DNA of 29,736 bases from CAZFUY01 sp964522445. Lineage in GTDB: Bacteria > Pseudomonadota > Gammaproteobacteria > SZUA-229. The stretch is taken from NCBI GenBank assembly GCA_964522445.1, contig CAZFUY010000022.1, positions 1 through 29,736 of the forward strand, in the 5' to 3' direction. Shown piece by piece: positions 22,699 to 29,736 of the stretch. The translations under genes and the position numbers were made by a program. The notes beneath the pieces are model-generated. The model was given only the letters and a program-made list of their open reading frames with translations. It ran no database searches and was not told the DNA's origin. Each line of letters opens with the position of its first letter. Position 1 is the stretch's first letter.

Positions 22699-23787
22699 AT
22701 GAGCGTTACACAGCAACAAGTTGAAGAAGCAATTAAAAAATACATCGATCCCTATATGGAAAAGGATCTGATGGAAGCAAATGTCGTTAAGGGCATTGAA
22801 ATCAATGGCGATCAGGTATCGTTCAAGGTTGTTTTAGGTTTCCCTGCTACAGGTTATTACGGTAAATTAACCGAAGAGCTGAAAAAGCAGGTTGAAGCAA
22901 TTGATGGTGTGTCTTCGGCTAATATCGAAATAGATGCTGATATTACGGCTCATTCTGTTCAATCGACATTGAAGCCTTTGGAAAATATTAAAAACATCAT
23001 TGCTGTTGCATCTGGCAAGGGCGGTGTTGGTAAATCAACGACAGCGGTTAATCTGGCTTTGGCACTTAAAGCAGAAGGCGCGAATGTTGGCATTCTGGAT
23101 GCTGATATATACGGCCCCAGTATTCCTCGTATGTTAGGTATTACATCCAAGCCAGAATCTGCTGATGGTAAATCTTTAGAGCCAATGATAGGTCATGGTA
23201 TACAAGCTATGTCGATTGGTTTTATGATTGATGATGAAACCCCAATGATCTGGCGTGGCCCTATGGTGACTCAGGCTTTAGAGCAGTTATTATCGGATAC
23301 TAACTGGAAAGATCTGGATTATCTGGTAATCGATTTACCACCCGGTACAGGTGATGTTCAGTTAACGCTGGCACAAAAAGTACCTGTAAGTGGCGCGGTA
23401 ATTGTGACTACGCCTCAGGATATTGCATTGTTAGACGCGCGTAAGGGTCTAAAAATGTTCGAGAAAGTAGAAGTGCCTGTTTTAGGTATTATTGAGAACA
23501 TGAGCGTACATATCTGTTCTGAATGTGGTCATGCTGAGCCAATATTTGGTCAGGGTGGTGGCGAGAAAATGTCTGAAGATTACGATGTAGACTTCCTGGG
23601 GGCATTACCACTGGATATACAGATTCGTACTAATGGCGATGAAGGTACACCTTCTGTTGCCGCTGATCCTAATGGTACGGTGGGCATGATTTATCGTGAG
23701 ATTTCTCGTCGTACTGCTGCCAAGCTGGCATTACAGGCGAAAGATTACAGCGCCAAGTTCCCGAATATTGTTATTCAGAACAACTAA
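22699..23787 (+). CDS. apbC: Iron-sulfur cluster carrier protein ApbC/Mrp
   Basis: Cytoplasmic P-loop ATPase of 362 aa that carries and delivers Fe-S clusters. It has an N-terminal MIP18/DUF59 domain (1-85), then the deviant Walker A GKGGVGKST at 106-114. Switch motifs are DADIYGPSIPRM and VIDLPPGTGD. The cluster-binding CxxC is Cys273/Cys276 (ICSECGHAEPIFG). It is divergent from metG and ends at a strong terminator. The many Fe-S proteins of the Rnf system and Nth are plausible clients, but nothing in the sequence singles them out. Confidence 0.96.
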   Translation: MSVTQQQVEEAIKKYIDPYMEKDLMEANVVKGIEINGDQVSFKVVLGFPATGYYGKLTEELKKQVEAIDGVSSANIEIDADITAHSVQSTLKPLENIKNIIAVASGKGGVGKSTTAVNLALALKAEGANVGILDADIYGPSIPRMLGITSKPESADGKSLEPMIGHGIQAMSIGFMIDDETPMIWRGPMVTQALEQLLSDTNWKDLDYLVIDLPPGTGDVQLTLAQKVPVSGAVIVTTPQDIALLDARKGLKMFEKVEVPVLGIIENMSVHICSECGHAEPIFGQGGGEKMSEDYDVDFLGALPLDIQIRTNGDEGTPSVAADPNGTVGMIYREISRRTAAKLALQAKDYSAKFPNIVIQNN

Positions 23788-23811
23788 TCGCGATTCTTTA
23801 TTATCGTGTTA

Positions 23812-23847
23812 AAATGCCGCCACTTGTCAAAAGTGGCGGCATTTTTG
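23812..23847 (+). terminator. Intrinsic terminator after apbC
   Basis: AAATGCCGCCACTT (23812-23825) pairs perfectly with AAGTGGCGGCATTT (23831-23844) over five bases, followed by T. It is 24 bases after the apbC stop. Confidence 0.93.
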
Positions 23848-23900
23848 TTATAGCAGAGAATTTTGTACGAAAGTAGATGGTTTAAAAATCAATAATGATT

Positions 23901-23989
23901 TGTCATTCCCGCATGTTTCTAGCGGGAATCTAGTGGCTTATAATTTTTAATGTCGCTGGATCCCGGCTCAAAAGCGTACCGGGATAACA
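23901..23989. repeat. MITE-like intergenic repeat between apbC and dcd
   Basis: Starts TGTCATTCCCGC and ends CCGGGATAACA, nearly complementary ends, with internal ATTCCCGC...GCGGGAAT and a block TGGATCCCGG. Elements of the type GTCATTCCCGC...TGGATCCCGG...CGGGATGACA are common dispersed repeats in gammaproteobacteria. It separates apbC and dcd and carries no gene. Confidence 0.65.
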
Positions 23990-24035
23990 CAAATATTTTG
24001 TGAACGTTCTTATAGAAAATATTGGGTGAAATAAA

Positions 24036-24605
24036 TTGAGCATCAAATCAGATAAGTGGATTCGTAGAATGGCAGAAAATGAGGGCATGATTGAGCCCTT
24101 TGAACCTCGTCAGGTACGCAAAAATAGCAGCAATGAAAAGGTTATTTCCTACGGTACTTCAAGTTATGGATATGATGTACGTTGCTCACCTGAATTTAAG
24201 ATATTCACCAATATTAATCATGCCATTGTTGACCCCAAGGATTTTGATGACAATAGCTTTGTCGATCTTGCGTCAGATATTTGTATCATCCCACCTAATT
24301 CTTTTGCTCTGGCGCGGACGGTTGAATATTTTCATATTCCAAGAAATGTGCTAACGATTTGTCTGGGAAAATCAACCTATGCTCGCTGTGGCATTATTGT
24401 TAATGTCACTCCGCTTGAGCCAGAATGGCAGGGTCATGTCACACTGGAGTTTTCAAATACTACGCCATTACCGGCAAAAATTTATGCCAATGAAGGTGTT
24501 GCACAGATGCTATTTTTTGAGTCAGATGAAGTTTGCGAAACATCTTATGGTGATAGAGAAGGCAAATATCAGGGGCAAAGAGGGGTAACTTTGCCAAAGG
24601 CTTAA
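24036..24605 (+). CDS. dcd: dCTP deaminase
   Basis: Enzyme of 189 aa that deaminates dCTP to dUTP, supplying dUMP for thymidylate synthesis. The trimeric dUTPase-like fold signatures are GTSSYGYDVRCS (40-51), LGKSTYARCGIIVNVTPLEP (110-129) and VTLEFSNTTPLPAKIYANEG, with the catalytic Glu138. Length and sequence match the Pseudomonas-type family. The start is TTG at 24036, giving MSIKSDKWIRRMAENEGMIE as in homologues; no ATG fits. Confidence 0.96.
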   Translation: MSIKSDKWIRRMAENEGMIEPFEPRQVRKNSSNEKVISYGTSSYGYDVRCSPEFKIFTNINHAIVDPKDFDDNSFVDLASDICIIPPNSFALARTVEYFHIPRNVLTICLGKSTYARCGIIVNVTPLEPEWQGHVTLEFSNTTPLPAKIYANEGVAQMLFFESDEVCETSYGDREGKYQGQRGVTLPKA

Positions 24606-24681
24606 TTTGTGGCACAGTACAAAGATGTTTTGTAAAACCTGCTTTATAGTAAAGAAAAACAGGAATACAGGTTAAAAACTC

Positions 24682-25530
24682 TTGATTAGCATTGAAAAAT
24701 TAATAGATCACAGTTCCAAATTAGGATCGTTACCGGCCATTGTGTTTCGTGTTTTTGATGCAATGGATGATCCTAATTCCACCGCAGCCAAAATTGGCAA
24801 AATCATTAATGATGACCCTGCATTAACTGGCAGATTATTAAAACTGGTTAACAGTCCTTTTTATGGTTTCACATCTAAAGTCGATACAGTCTATCGCGCC
24901 ATCGCTCTTATTGGTCACAGAGAATTACGCAGTGTTATTCTGGCCGCGTCTGCGGTAAAAGTTTTTAATGGTGTTCCAGCGGAGCTGGTCAATATGCCCA
25001 TGTTCTGGCGGCGGAGTTTATATACCGCTGTGATTGCTCGTATTCTGGCGGCCTATCGTAAAGAAAAAGAAATTGAACGCTATTTTATTGCCGGTTTGCT
25101 GCATGACATTGGCTCATTATTGCTTTACCTGCAATTGCCGGAGCAAATGACGGCAGCTATTGAACAGCGGCACTTAAATCATATTTCATTAAATGAAGCA
25201 GAAAAAAATGAGATAGGTTATGACCATGCCGAGGTGGGTGGTGCGCTGCTGAAAAAATGGAATTTACCACCTTTGCTTTATTCTGCGGTGCATTTTCATT
25301 TAAACCCTGAAAAAGCACCGGAGGTAAATAAAGATGCTGCATGGCTTGTACATTTGGCATGGCAAATTGTTCGGCACCATGTGGACCGTGATGTAGTGCT
25401 TGCCGATGATGATAAAATAGATGAAAAAATCTGGCAGGCCAATAATCTTGACGCGGATTTATTAGAGTCAATTCTGGAAAAAGCAGAGCAACAATTTGAT
25501 GCGTCTAAAGACGTATTGCTTTCAGAATAG
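24682..25530 (+). CDS. HDOD domain protein
   Basis: Protein of 282 aa made mainly of an HDOD domain (about 12-210), a relative of HD phosphohydrolases used in signalling. Visible signatures are the start KLGSLPAIVFRVFDAMDDPN, the DDPALTGRLLKLVNSPFYGF helix-rich segment, LLHDIGSLLLYLQLP, and GYDHAEVGGALLKKWNLP. HDOD proteins often act in signal transduction as binding rather than catalytic modules. No receiver, GGDEF or EAL domain is attached here, so its input is not evident. It begins with TTG 76 bases after dcd on the same strand and may be co-transcribed. Confidence 0.88.
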   Translation: MISIEKLIDHSSKLGSLPAIVFRVFDAMDDPNSTAAKIGKIINDDPALTGRLLKLVNSPFYGFTSKVDTVYRAIALIGHRELRSVILAASAVKVFNGVPAELVNMPMFWRRSLYTAVIARILAAYRKEKEIERYFIAGLLHDIGSLLLYLQLPEQMTAAIEQRHLNHISLNEAEKNEIGYDHAEVGGALLKKWNLPPLLYSAVHFHLNPEKAPEVNKDAAWLVHLAWQIVRHHVDRDVVLADDDKIDEKIWQANNLDADLLESILEKAEQQFDASKDVLLSE

Positions 25531-25550
25531 ATTGAGTCTGTTTTAAAAAA

Positions 25551-26204
25551 TTATCGTAAGGAAATAATTGGCCAGCCATGCTGTTTGGCGTATTCTTCTA
25601 ATGTCTCATCAGGGTCAACTGCAACAGGATTATCAACCTGTTTAAGCAGCGGTAAATCATTGTGAGAATCGCTGTAGAACCAGCTATTCTGCAAATTTAG
25701 ATGATGTTCTTTCATCCAGCCTTCCAGTCTTTTAACCTTGCCATCCTGAAAGCAGGGAATGCCTGCAACTTTTCCAGTATATTTGCCATTGATCATTTCG
25801 GGTTCGGTGGCTAATAGATGCTCAATGCCAAAAGCCTTTACTATAGGGGCTGTTACAAAGCTATTGGTGGCTGTAATAACAGCAAGGGTATTGTCCTTGT
25901 TATTGTGCTTTCCGATCAGTTGAAATGATGCATTGCTCATAATGGGGCGAATTTTTTCTTCAAGAAACTGTTGTTGCAGGTTGCGTAATGTTTCAGCATT
26001 ATTTTCAGTTAATGCCTTAAAAGAAAAAGCCAGAAACTCGTATATATCTAAAGTACCCTGTTTATATTCATCATAAAAACGCTGGTTTTCTTTTTCATAA
26101 TAATCACGGTCAACAATGCCCTGTTCAGCCAGAAATACCCCCCAGAGGTAGTCGCTATCGCCTGCCAATAGAGTGTTATCCAGATCAAATAGAATTAATG
26201 CCAT
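25551..26204 (-). CDS. HAD superfamily phosphatase, subfamily IB
   Basis: Protein of 217 aa. HAD motif I is FDLDNTLLAGDSD with nucleophile Asp7 and acid Asp9, motif II is Thr111 in VITATNSF, and motif III is SDSHNDLPLL with Asp179 and Asp183. The helical cap inserted after motif I and overall size fit HAD-IB (PSPase-like, TIGR01490) phosphatases. The natural substrate is not readable. It is divergent from rppH, an adjacency that I also know from Pseudomonas. Confidence 0.9.
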   Translation of the reverse strand: MALILFDLDNTLLAGDSDYLWGVFLAEQGIVDRDYYEKENQRFYDEYKQGTLDIYEFLAFSFKALTENNAETLRNLQQQFLEEKIRPIMSNASFQLIGKHNNKDNTLAVITATNSFVTAPIVKAFGIEHLLATEPEMINGKYTGKVAGIPCFQDGKVKRLEGWMKEHHLNLQNSWFYSDSHNDLPLLKQVDNPVAVDPDETLEEYAKQHGWPIISLR

Positions 26205-26368
26205 AAAGATTTGCTCATAAAATTTATTTTGAAAAGAACCAATGCTATAAAAAATGTCTATAGTATAGATAGAAGCAGGGTATTGTACCTAAAGCCGTAT
26301 AATCAGGCATTGCGGAGTACACGTTTTTTTGAAAGAATCGTGGATAAATGTATAACAAGGTTACTTAA

Positions 26369-26869
26369 GTGATTGATTCTGACGGATATAGGCCTAATGT
26401 AGGTATCATTTTAAGTAACCCGGAAGGCAAGGTCTTCTGGGCGCGTCGCTGTGGGCAGAATGCATGGCAATTTCCACAGGGTGGTATTCATAGTCATGAA
26501 ACACCTGATGAAGCAATGTATAGAGAACTGTCTGAAGAAACCGGTTTAAAATCTGAGCATGTGGAAATTATTGGCAAGACACAAAACTGGCTGCGCTATC
26601 GATTGCCTAAACGTATGGTACGAAAAAATACTAATCCTGTTTGTATTGGCCAGAAGCAAATCTGGTTTGTGCTGAGGTTAATCGGTTGTGAAGAAGATTT
26701 TGATCTGGGCAATATGGATAACCCCGAGTTTGATCACTGGGCATGGGTTGATTACTGGTATCCAATGAAAGAAGTGGTGTTTTTCAAAAAAGATGTTTAT
26801 CAAAAAGCTTTAACTGAACTGGAGCCTTTGTTATTTGGTCATATAAAAAATAGCCATTTGGCTGGTTAG
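26369..26869 (+). CDS. rppH: RNA pyrophosphohydrolase
   Basis: Nudix hydrolase of 166 aa that removes pyrophosphate from the 5' end of triphosphorylated mRNAs to start decay. The N-terminus DGYRPNVGIILSNPEGKVFW and QNAWQFPQGGIHSHETPDEA are characteristic of RppH. The Nudix box at 38-60 is complete (Gx5Ex7REUxEExGU, with Glu44, Arg52, Glu53, Glu56, Glu57). The start is GTG at 26369 with AAGG 8 nt upstream. No ptsP gene follows; a REP pair and hemJ come next. Confidence 0.95.
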   Translation: MIDSDGYRPNVGIILSNPEGKVFWARRCGQNAWQFPQGGIHSHETPDEAMYRELSEETGLKSEHVEIIGKTQNWLRYRLPKRMVRKNTNPVCIGQKQIWFVLRLIGCEEDFDLGNMDNPEFDHWAWVDYWYPMKEVVFFKKDVYQKALTELEPLLFGHIKNSHLAG

Positions 26870-26896
26870 TTATAGTTCAGGATAATCAACTCATAA

Positions 26897-26968
26897 ATTG
26901 TAGGAGCGGCTTTAGCCGCGATCTGTCATTAAACTGAATATTTTCGCGGCTAAAGCCGCTCCTACAAT
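26897..26968. repeat. Inverted pair of REP-like elements between rppH and hemJ
   Basis: GTAGGAGCGGCTTTAGCCGC (from 26900) and its inverted partner (26944-26965) are perfect complements over 22 bases, extended by ATT/AAT, with a 22-base spacer. They lie between converging genes and could act as a bidirectional terminator. Confidence 0.9.
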
Positions 26969-26988
26969 AGTCTATTTTATAAAATTAT

Positions 26989-27414
26989 TTAAATCGGTTT
27001 TACAATCACCAGAATGATAATTGCTATGAGCAATATCACTGGAAATTCATTAAACCAGCGATACCATACATGACTGTGTTTATTCTGGTCATTCTTAAAA
27101 TCCTTTACCAGCTTCCAGCAATAGATGTGATAGCCCATTAAGATAGTGATTAACAATAATTTAATGTGCAGCCAGAGAAAACCTGAATAAGCCAGAAGGG
27201 CATAATCAAATAACATCCACAGCCCTAGAACCAGAGTCATTATTCCACCGGGTGTCATAATGCCGTAGAACAGTTTTCGCTCCATTACTTTAAAACGCTC
27301 GTTGCTAATTTCATCGTCAGACATGGCATGGTAGACAAACAGGCGTGGCAGATAAAATAAACCGGCAAACCAGGTCACCATAAAAATTACATGAAAAGCT
27401 TTTACCCAGAGCAT
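26989..27414 (-). CDS. hemJ: Protoporphyrinogen IX oxidase, HemJ type
   Basis: Small inner-membrane protein of 141 aa with about four helices (3-20, 52-72, 80-98, 120-140). The family signature is KAFHVIFMVTWFAGLFYLPR with His8, followed by LFVYHA and, later, MERKLFYGIMTPGGIMTLVLG and LLLITILMGYH. HemJ oxidises protoporphyrinogen IX to protoporphyrin IX in heme synthesis. I prefer ATG 27414, since family members start MLW-KAFH and AGGA precedes it. ATG 27444 (151 aa), with AGG before it, is possible. Its neighbour argC is a known gene pair in Pseudomonas-like genomes. Confidence 0.9.
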   Translation of the reverse strand: MLWVKAFHVIFMVTWFAGLFYLPRLFVYHAMSDDEISNERFKVMERKLFYGIMTPGGIMTLVLGLWMLFDYALLAYSGFLWLHIKLLLITILMGYHIYCWKLVKDFKNDQNKHSHVWYRWFNEFPVILLIAIIILVIVKPI

Positions 27415-27647
27415 GTTAGAAATTCCTGAAAAATAGAAGTGCATCTTAACCTGTGGAATTATCTAATCAAAGAGCGAAATTATTATCACAAAGATAAATC
27501 TCTTTTTAATTAAAGAGTATTCACTATCTCTATGGCAAATACTATCAATCGGTCCTGAATCTATTTTACAAAGCTAATTAGGTCTATACTTATGGGCTGT
27601 TTTCAATAACTTGTTTGTTATTCTTAAAATTTTTATGAGGTGTTGTT

Positions 27648-28679
27648 ATGATTAAAGCCGGTGTTGTCGGTGGAACCGGTTATACAGGGGTGGAGTTGTT
27701 ACGTTTACTGGTGACACACCCTGAAGTAGAACTCACTATTATTACCTCTCGTTCTGAGGCGGGTTTGCCTGTTGCTGATTTATATCCAAATTTGCGTGGC
27801 CATCTGGATATTGTTTTTCAGGAGCCTCAGTTAGACAAATTATGTGAATGTGATGTGGTATTTTTTGCCACACCCAATGGCATAGCTATGAAAATGGCGG
27901 CTGAGTTATTAGAAGCGGGTGTTAAGGTTATTGATTTAGCCGCTGATTTTAGATTAAAAGACCCAGCAGAGTGGAAGCAGTGGTATGGCATGGATCACGC
28001 CTGTCCTGATGTACTGGAAGAAGCGGTATATGGTCTGCCTGAAATAAACAGAGAAGCTATTCGTAGCGCCAGAATTATTGCTAATCCGGGTTGCTATCCC
28101 ACCGCTGTAACACTGGGTTTTTTACCGCTGATAGAAAAAAATCTACTAGAAGATCAGCATTTAATTGCTGATGCCAAATCGGGTGTTAGTGGTGCAGGTC
28201 GTGGAGCAAATGTGGCCAGCCTGTTAAGTGAAGCTTCAGAAAGTTTTAAGCCTTATGGCGTGGAAGGGCATCGCCATTTACCTGAGATTAAACAGAACTT
28301 AAGTACAATTTGTGGTCATAAGGTAGGACTAACTTTTGTGCCACACCTTGTGCCCATGATTCGTGGTATCGAAGCAAGTTTATATGCAGTGATTAAAACT
28401 GAGGATGTTGATCTGCAATTGTTATATGAGCAGCGTTATAAAAATGAATATTTTGTAGATGTTTTACCCGCCGGTGGTTTGCCTGAAACACGTAGTGTTA
28501 AAGGTTCAAATATGTGCAGGATTTCAGTATTCAGGCCGCAGCAAGGTGATACAGTTGTAATCTCTTCTGTTATTGATAATTTAGTAAAAGGCGCGGCAGG
28601 TCAGGCAGTGCAGAATATGAATATATTATTTGATCTGGATGAAACGACAGGTATAGCTCATGTGGCATTACTGCCTTAA
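27648..28679 (+). CDS. argC: N-acetyl-gamma-glutamyl-phosphate reductase
   Basis: Third enzyme of arginine synthesis, 343 aa, reducing N-acetylglutamyl phosphate with NADPH. The N-terminal nucleotide-binding motif is VVGGTGYTGVELLRLL (7-22). The catalytic Cys149 lies in IANPGCYPTAVTLGFLPL, and GVEGHRHLPEI holds the catalytic His. Full length. It heads a run on the plus strand with DUF6776 and bactofilin genes. Confidence 0.97.
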   Translation: MIKAGVVGGTGYTGVELLRLLVTHPEVELTIITSRSEAGLPVADLYPNLRGHLDIVFQEPQLDKLCECDVVFFATPNGIAMKMAAELLEAGVKVIDLAADFRLKDPAEWKQWYGMDHACPDVLEEAVYGLPEINREAIRSARIIANPGCYPTAVTLGFLPLIEKNLLEDQHLIADAKSGVSGAGRGANVASLLSEASESFKPYGVEGHRHLPEIKQNLSTICGHKVGLTFVPHLVPMIRGIEASLYAVIKTEDVDLQLLYEQRYKNEYFVDVLPAGGLPETRSVKGSNMCRISVFRPQQGDTVVISSVIDNLVKGAAGQAVQNMNILFDLDETTGIAHVALLP

Positions 28680-28715
28680 CTTTGCTTTAGTGATTAGAAA
28701 ATAAAAAAAGATTTA

Positions 28716-29486
28716 ATGAAGCCTTTACCCGTCCAAAGCCGTTATTTAATCAATATACAGCGCCCTGAAATATGGTTTACTGCTGCATTGGCTGTTTTGT
28801 TGTTTGTGATTTTTATTATCTGGGCTGCTTTTGATACAGGTCGAAAGCAGGCGGGTTTTAATAGTGCAGAAACTGATAAACAAATAATGGCTTTACAGCA
28901 ACAAGTTGAAGAATTAATTAAACGAAATAATAATCTACATCGAGAAAAGTCTAAGCTTGTTCTTGATAATAGCATTGATAATGATGCGAGTAGTGAGGTC
29001 AAAAGAAATTTGGCTACTTCTCAGGCTCAAATTACAGAGATGAAAGAAGAGCTGATGTTTTATCGGAATATAGTATCGCCTAAAAAATCGAGCCGATCTG
29101 TTGTTATAAACAAGGTGCAATTAATAGCTGAGGTGGATCGTCAGTATAAATATAAAATTGTATTGATACAGGATGGTCGTCATGACAGGGCGGTTAGAGG
29201 CGTGGTTGAAATATCACTTGAGGGCGAGCAGTCTGATGGCAAGATAGTTCGTCTGGCATTGCCTACAATATCTGTTAAGAAAGCAAAGAAACGACAAAAG
29301 TTTGGATTTAAATATTTTCAGAACTTTGAAGGTGTTATCAGAATTCCAGAGAGTTTTGTACCAAAGTCATTATACGTAAGAGCAACACCGAAAAGCTCAA
29401 AAATACCCAGGGTGGATAAATCATTCAGCTGGGACGAAATAATTGCTGGAGGAGACCCAGGTTATGTGGGGCAAACCAAAAACTAA
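28716..29486 (+). CDS. DUF6776 family membrane-anchored coiled-coil protein
   Basis: Protein of 256 aa with a cytoplasmic N-terminus, one membrane helix (about 21-42, FTAALAVLLFVIFIIWAAF), a coiled coil (52-125), and a C-terminal beta-rich domain (about 128-220). YRNIVSPKKSSRSVVINKVQ follows the coil. The architecture and position before a bactofilin gene match DUF6776 proteins, which I know only as conserved hypotheticals in gammaproteobacteria. It overlaps the bactofilin start by 23 bases, so the pair is coupled and may act together in envelope or cell-shape organisation (inference). Confidence 0.82.
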   Translation: MKPLPVQSRYLINIQRPEIWFTAALAVLLFVIFIIWAAFDTGRKQAGFNSAETDKQIMALQQQVEELIKRNNNLHREKSKLVLDNSIDNDASSEVKRNLATSQAQITEMKEELMFYRNIVSPKKSSRSVVINKVQLIAEVDRQYKYKIVLIQDGRHDRAVRGVVEISLEGEQSDGKIVRLALPTISVKKAKKRQKFGFKYFQNFEGVIRIPESFVPKSLYVRATPKSSKIPRVDKSFSWDEIIAGGDPGYVGQTKN

Positions 29487-29736
29487 AGCATCCAAGATTG
29501 AAACATTAGTTGGTACTACCATGGAAATTCATGGTGATCTCATTTTTACAGGTGGATTACACGTAGATGGAAAAGTTGTCGGTAATGTAATTGCTGAAGA
29601 TGGTTCAGATTCTATGTTGATATTGAGTGATCATGGCCATATCGAAGGTGAAGTTAGAGTGCCTTATGTCGTGCTTAATGGCGAAGTCGTGGGTGATGTT
29701 TATGCTGCTGAGCGTGTGGAATTATCCTGTCATGCG
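29464..29736 (+). CDS. Bactofilin, C-terminus beyond window edge
   Basis: The open frame from ATG 29464 gives 91 residues and runs off the window. The protein begins MWGKPKTKASKIETLVGTT. Regular hydrophobic-strand repeats follow (EIHGDLIFTGGLHVDGKVVG, then HIEGEVRVPYVVLNGEVVG), the beta-helix pattern of bactofilins (PF04519), which form cytoskeletal polymers. GGAGGAGA lies 8-15 nt upstream inside the DUF6776 gene. Confidence 0.92.
   Translation, partial: MWGKPKTKASKIETLVGTTMEIHGDLIFTGGLHVDGKVVGNVIAEDGSDSMLILSDHGHIEGEVRVPYVVLNGEVVGDVYAAERVELSCHA

Overview
The window looks like a short-read or metagenomic contig from a moderately AT-rich gammaproteobacterium that oxidises reduced sulfur. Three observations support this. 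The rnfABCDGE-nth order and the hemJ/argC/DUF6776/bactofilin order are typical of gammaproteobacteria. Three secreted Asn/Gly/Tyr-rich proteins resemble sulfur globule proteins. A DsrC-family protein is encoded divergently beside them. There are no tRNA or rRNA genes, no CRISPR array, and no transposase or phage gene.

Layout. 1-824: partial PstS-like periplasmic binding protein (-). 935-1228: small unknown protein (-). 1262-4402: aldehyde dehydrogenase and an AlsS-type acetolactate synthase (-). 4492-6394: YadGH-type ABC exporter (-). Its ATPase gene is interrupted only by a 100-N scaffold gap whose two flanks are the same 55 bp, so the gene is almost certainly intact. 6729-7839: TetR regulator and an unknown protein (+). 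7880-9000: DoxX-family membrane protein and a KCG-repeat peptide of the HvfA/bufferin type (-), with no modification enzyme nearby. 9144-15425: rnfABCDGE, nth and a DUF1841 gene as one tight operon (-). 15426-15870: candidate small RNA and an inverted REP-like pair. 15871-16230: DsrC-like protein (-). 16601-19909: the sulfur-globule-type locus (+). 20402-22447: metG (-). 22699-25530: apbC/mrp, dcd and an HDOD gene (+). 25551-26869: HAD phosphatase (-) and rppH (+). 26989-27414: hemJ (-). 27648 to the end: argC, DUF6776 and a partial bactofilin (+).

The most unusual part is 16495-19944. Three sulfur-globule-type genes alternate with two genes for membrane-anchored coiled-coil proteins. Each globule gene has the same kind of promoter (TTGCWW, 16-17 bp, TAT-rich -10 box) followed at 8-9 nt by a 27-nt element: a 16-nt hairpin, two bases, and an invariant AAGCGCATG. 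Each of the first two globule genes is separated from its coiled-coil partner by a near-identical intrinsic terminator, which could set an excess of globule protein over anchor. The third gene fuses a globule-protein N-terminus to a coiled-coil C-terminus resembling the partners. This suggests that the two protein types work together, perhaps tethering sulfur globules to the inner membrane.

A REP-like family (core GTAGGAGCGGCTTTAGCCGC) occurs three times. One copy is translated as the C-terminus of RnfE.
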